Origin: Nitrososphaerota archaeon
Lineage (GTDB): Archaea > Thermoproteota > Nitrososphaeria > Nitrososphaerales > Nitrosopumilaceae
Assembly: GCA_028867785.1 (NCBI GenBank)
Contig: JAGWFS010000001.1
Coordinates: forward strand, 62,001 to 126,000
Direction of reading: 5' to 3'
DNA length: 64,000 bases
Position numbers and translations under genes: made by a program. Below the pieces are notes generated by a model. That model saw only the letters and a list, made by a program, of their open reading frames with translations, had not been told where the DNA came from and made no database searches. Positions 61,263 through 64,000 of this stretch are shown here, in pieces (within the stretch, counting starts at the first letter, position 1; every line of letters starts with the position of its first letter).

Positions 61263-62714
61263 CTATGGAACTGCGTCTGAAAGATACGCAGATGTCGAGG
61301 CAGTGGCATTGCCATGAGTTATCACAACATTGTATTTTCCCATGTCAGACTCGTTTCCCTTGATATATATTTGATATTTGTAAAAGCCGTCTGACTGGAT
61401 ATCGCTTGGAGGTATGGTGTCAACCTTATAGATGCCTCCATGCGGGTTTGATATCTGAATTACCAGCGGCAAGTTTTGCTTAAAGTTATCAAAGAGTATC
61501 TCGATTGTCTCAGACTGGGTTATTGTTCCATTCTTGTTTATGCCTGTTGTTATTGGGTATTCCGGAATTATTCTGATTCGTTCCGTGCTGGAATCGTTTT
61601 GTGAACCTGTACTCACCAGTAATTTCATCTTTCCAGCATAATACGTCAAGCCTGCCTGTGGATTTGCATGTTTGCTAAAAGAATCTGGTAGTGGAGGCAC
61701 AGGGCAATCAGGACCAGCAAAGATGTGCAGAGATTCACTCGTATCATCTGGAAACTTGGCGTCAGCCCAATAGTATTGCACTCCACATCTTGCAGGCAGT
61801 CCTCCCCTAAATCCTGTTGGAAAGAGGGTAAAAAGCACATCATGAAATGAAACCTGTACTGGATGTGCATATGCATCATTGGTGTAGTTTGGAGTTTCAA
61901 AATAATATGCCTGATTTTTTAGTAAAACAACTCCTGCATTGTTTTCTAGGATAGTCATGCTTGCTTGGTTTGATGGTAAAACTATAGAGAAGTATTTTTG
62001 GACAGAATTGTCGCCATAAGAAATCGTCATGGTGTAATCTCCGGTTTTGTTTAAGATTATAACATATTGACTATTGTTTCCTGGAAAGTCAAATGAATAA
62101 TTGTCATCTGTTCTCAATGAAGGGCATGACATGGTGGAGCCATTGTCTTGAAAGACTGGCACGTTTGGATTTTTGTCATCATGAATTTTTATTTGAGGGG
62201 AGACACATGGATAATTTCCAAATCCTTTTACAGTAACTGAAAAAGAAATTGGTTGGTTTACAACATATGTGTCGTTCAGACTCGGGATGTCGATTTTCAC
62301 CCATGGTTTAAGATCTGCTGTTGATGTTGCCCATCCTCTTTTAATCAATATTTGTACTGTATCAGGTTTTACACAGGCAGGAGACCCATCTTCTGCTTTG
62401 ATAATGGGTTGAAGTCCAACTTGGCATGTTATGTCTGATGGCTTTATTCCAGATTTGAATTGTTTGAGAGGGGACGATAGCCCAAAGTCTGGCCCTAACG
62501 GATAGACTGTATCATTGATGTTTGTTGAATGTATCAAGAGAGGATGATCCACATGATTGCGTGACACCATATCTGACTTGACTTGTTCAGGAGAATCCAA
62601 GGTAATTGCGACAGCAGGGCCTCCGCCCATTACATTTTGTGCATATACATATTGCATACCAAAGAAAATGGCTACAAGAGATATTACGACTATTGAAATA
62701 TGCAAAATCTTCAT
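61263..62714 (-). CDS. Secreted modular protein with canonical RGW module
   Basis: 483 residues. Signal peptide MKILHISIVVISLVAIFFGM (cleavage after YAQ), the most canonical RGW module of the window at ~80-130 (SPLKQFKSGIKPSDITCQVG, AEDGSPACVKP, KRGWA), then the Ig-like module (IPSLNDTYVVNQPISFSVTV, GFGNYPCVSPQIKI). The NQAYYFETPNYTND domain shared with 25378 follows, and a final sandwich shared with the first half of 56124. Four module types in one protein make it a good reference for the family. Confidence 0.85.
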   Translation of the reverse strand: MKILHISIVVISLVAIFFGMQYVYAQNVMGGGPAVAITLDSPEQVKSDMVSRNHVDHPLLIHSTNINDTVYPLGPDFGLSSPLKQFKSGIKPSDITCQVGLQPIIKAEDGSPACVKPDTVQILIKRGWATSTADLKPWVKIDIPSLNDTYVVNQPISFSVTVKGFGNYPCVSPQIKIHDDKNPNVPVFQDNGSTMSCPSLRTDDNYSFDFPGNNSQYVIILNKTGDYTMTISYGDNSVQKYFSIVLPSNQASMTILENNAGVVLLKNQAYYFETPNYTNDAYAHPVQVSFHDVLFTLFPTGFRGGLPARCGVQYYWADAKFPDDTSESLHIFAGPDCPVPPLPDSFSKHANPQAGLTYYAGKMKLLVSTGSQNDSSTERIRIIPEYPITTGINKNGTITQSETIEILFDNFKQNLPLVIQISNPHGGIYKVDTIPPSDIQSDGFYKYQIYIKGNESDMGKYNVVITHGNATASTSAYLSDAVP

Positions 62715-62720
62715 GCATTT

Positions 62721-62754
62721 GTACTGGACACATATGGTTTAAAAAAGTGACGCA
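62721..62754 (-). promoter_or_regulatory. Island promoter, 61263 operon
   Basis: In gene direction TGCGTCACTTTTTTAAACC, then ATATGTGTCCAGTAC; ATG 62714 is ~28 bp after the TATA centre. Confidence 0.8.
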
Positions 62755-62903
62755 GGTTTTCTCCATGCATTTTAATGGTTGCAAGAACAGGAAGATCAGA
62801 CAGAAATAAATCCAACACCTATAACTACTGCCCCTCCTTGCCTACGATCGGTCTTTCTTGTCTTACGCCGCAGAGAATGTTTGAGGAAATTCGTCAAAGC
62901 GCG

Positions 62904-63140
62904 TCAGGAGACAGGTTTGGTTCTTGCGGCAAGTTTTGAAAGCCTCTCCTCTGCTGCAAGCGTAGCGTCCAACGTAAGTTCGGCGATCAGCCTCAATTCA
63001 GTTTTTTTGTCCAGTGATCCTAGCCATTATTCCGCACCTTTTAGTTTGCCCTCCGCTCGTTCATATTTTGCCTCCGATTCGAAGTACCGTAATAATTGAG
63101 GTAAAGAATCTTCGTTTCTTTTTTGGAGAGGGTGGCTCAT
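62904..63140 (-). pseudogene. Small helical protein gene interrupted by an in-frame TAA
   Basis: From ATG 63140 the frame reads MSHPLQKRNEDSLPQLLRYF and ESEAKYERAEGKLKGAE, stops at TAA (63027-63029), and continues in the same frame with LDKKTELRLIAELTLDATLA and AEERLSKLAARTKPV to a stop at 62904. Both halves have the charge pattern of one amphipathic helical protein. A 106-residue ORF on the other strand here is its shadow. It starts 14 nt after the zinc-finger ORF. Confidence 0.4.
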
Positions 63141-63154
63141 TGGTTTGAATCAAG

Positions 63155-63271
63155 TCATGCAAAGTAATCCAATCCCTTTGGAACCGGCTTTGTATGCCTG
63201 CGCAGGATATGTACCTCCAGGCCTTCCGTAGAGTAGAATACCAGCCCGCACTCCTTGCACTTTAGCGACAT
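63155..63271 (-). CDS. Small C2H2 zinc-finger protein
   Basis: A 38-residue ORF (46 if started at 63295): MSLKCKECGLVFYSTEGLEV followed by HILRRHTKPVPKGL. C-x2-C, a central aromatic/leucine core and H-x4-H make a single C2H2 finger. TATA-like GTTAAATG lies 26 bp before ATG 63271, favouring the short start. Single-finger proteins of this type are frequent in thaumarchaea and may bind DNA or protein. Too short for standard ORF cut-offs. Confidence 0.65.
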   Translation of the reverse strand: MSLKCKECGLVFYSTEGLEVHILRRHTKPVPKGLDYFA

Positions 63272-63387
63272 GATACAGTTTGCGCTGGTTTTCATTTAAC
63301 GGATATCATTGAAACACAGCTGACTTGATGTAAAGATGGCCCCAAGTCAGGGCAACTCGAGTATCACAATTACCGGTCTCAAATAAT

Positions 63388-64000
63388 CTAATCCAAGTCT
63401 AGGCCTTTTCTTCCAATGTCATTTCTGCAGTACTTGCTTGGCCAGCTAATCTTTTCTACTCTGCCATAAGCATTTGAGATGGCATCCTGCAGCGTGTCCC
63501 CTGTCCCAGTGACTCCAAGCACACGGCCTCCACTAGTCAGGACCCTTCCATCTACGAGCCTTGTTCCCGCATGGAACACATACGAATTTGGAGAGTCCAT
63601 GTCAAGGCCGCAAATCTCCTCGTCCTTTGGAAAAGAGTCAGGATATCCCCTTGATGCAAGTACGACACAGACTGCGCTCTGCTTCTTCCACGATATCTTT
63701 GGAAGACTGGCAAGTGTGCCGCCGATGCTTGCCTTGATGTAATCAACCAGGTCGGACTCCATGCGCATCATTATCGGCTGGCATTCGGGGTCACCCATCC
63801 TTGCGTTAAACTCGAGCACGTACGGTCTTCCGTCCTTTACCATTATTCCGGCATACAAAAACCCCTTGAAGACAATCCCTTCCTTTTTCATCGAGGATAT
63901 CGTCTTTTCAATGATATCTTTTTGAATCTCCTCTGCAAGCTTGTCGTCAATGACACCGGTCGGAGAGTACGCCCCCATCCCTCCTGTGTTCGGGCCAGCA
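63388..64000 (-). CDS. purD: Phosphoribosylamine-glycine ligase, C-terminal part (cut by window end)
   Basis: The frame is open to the window end; 5' codons read AGPNTGGMGAYSPTG, the ATP-grasp segment of PurD. FLYAGIMVKDGRPYVLEFNA, RMGDPECQPIM (Mg-binding E and N) and the C-terminal ASRGYPDSFPKDEEI and FHAGTR blocks complete the signature. PurD makes GAR, the substrate of PurN, encoded at the other end of the window. Between 63272 and 63387 nothing else is seen except the promoter side of the zinc-finger gene. Confidence 0.95.
   Translation of the reverse strand, partial: AGPNTGGMGAYSPTGVIDDKLAEEIQKDIIEKTISSMKKEGIVFKGFLYAGIMVKDGRPYVLEFNARMGDPECQPIMMRMESDLVDYIKASIGGTLASLPKISWKKQSAVCVVLASRGYPDSFPKDEEICGLDMDSPNSYVFHAGTRLVDGRVLTSGGRVLGVTGTGDTLQDAISNAYGRVEKISWPSKYCRNDIGRKGLDLD

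Noticed and set aside
62779-63099. 106-residue plus-strand ORF
   Set aside because: It is antisense to an interrupted helical protein whose minus-strand frame has a much more protein-like composition.
1-64000. Insertion sequences, transposases, integrases or rRNA/tRNA genes
   Set aside because: No transposase or recombinase motif, terminal inverted repeat or RNA gene could be recognised in any frame or intergenic region by eye.

Overview
The window reads as a chromosomal segment of an ammonia-oxidising-type archaeon (Nitrososphaerota/Thaumarchaeota; the genus cannot be settled from sequence alone). The reasons are: archaeal gene spacing with TATA-like boxes about 27 bp upstream of start codons, frequent GTG/TTG starts, thaumarchaeal-style Rieske-like and CDC48-N proteins, a crotonase of the thaumarchaeal type, and many secreted proteins carrying a Cys-containing module that ends in ERGW.

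Layout. (1) 1-7.0 kb is housekeeping: the uvrA C-terminus and uvrC (nucleotide excision repair), a beta-lactamase-fold exonuclease, a GXGXG-domain protein, purN, a cupin, folD and a 5-formyl-THF cyclo-ligase. The last 0.6 kb is purD. Purine and folate C1 genes therefore flank the whole interior. (2) 7.0-62.8 kb is an accessory island with about 31 intact exported proteins. These include seven beta-propellers of five types, SIMPL proteins, two Rieske-like proteins without cluster cysteines, cupredoxins, Ig-like and carboxypeptidase-regulatory-like modules, and two paralogous membrane-anchored proteins. The island also holds two stand-alone CDC48-N proteins, a GT39 glycosyltransferase, a CPBP protease with a winged-helix regulator, a membrane-anchored winged-helix regulator, a DinB/nitronate monooxygenase/crotonase/NTF2/winged-helix cluster, intact HEPN-MNT and HicAB toxin-antitoxin pairs, and broken RelBE-like and MazEF-like pairs. 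Several decayed paralogs of the secreted proteins are also present.

Main observation. Thirteen transcription units in the island share one promoter block (in gene direction TACGCCA-n-TTTTTTAAA, usually followed by GTCCAGTAC or GTACCGTCC). The start codon lies about where transcription should begin, which points to leaderless mRNAs. These units encode nearly all of the exported proteins, and thirteen of those proteins carry the same module (SPLKQF-like lead, Cys, GL-like segment, EDGSPACVKP-like segment, RGW). I read this as a co-regulated, recombining surface-protein repertoire. Its function is not known to me.

Limits. All calls are from reading the sequence and translations. No database search, structure prediction or GC computation was run. 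Many frameshifts are noted. They cluster in accessory genes, which suggests real decay, but some sit at homopolymers and could be sequence errors.
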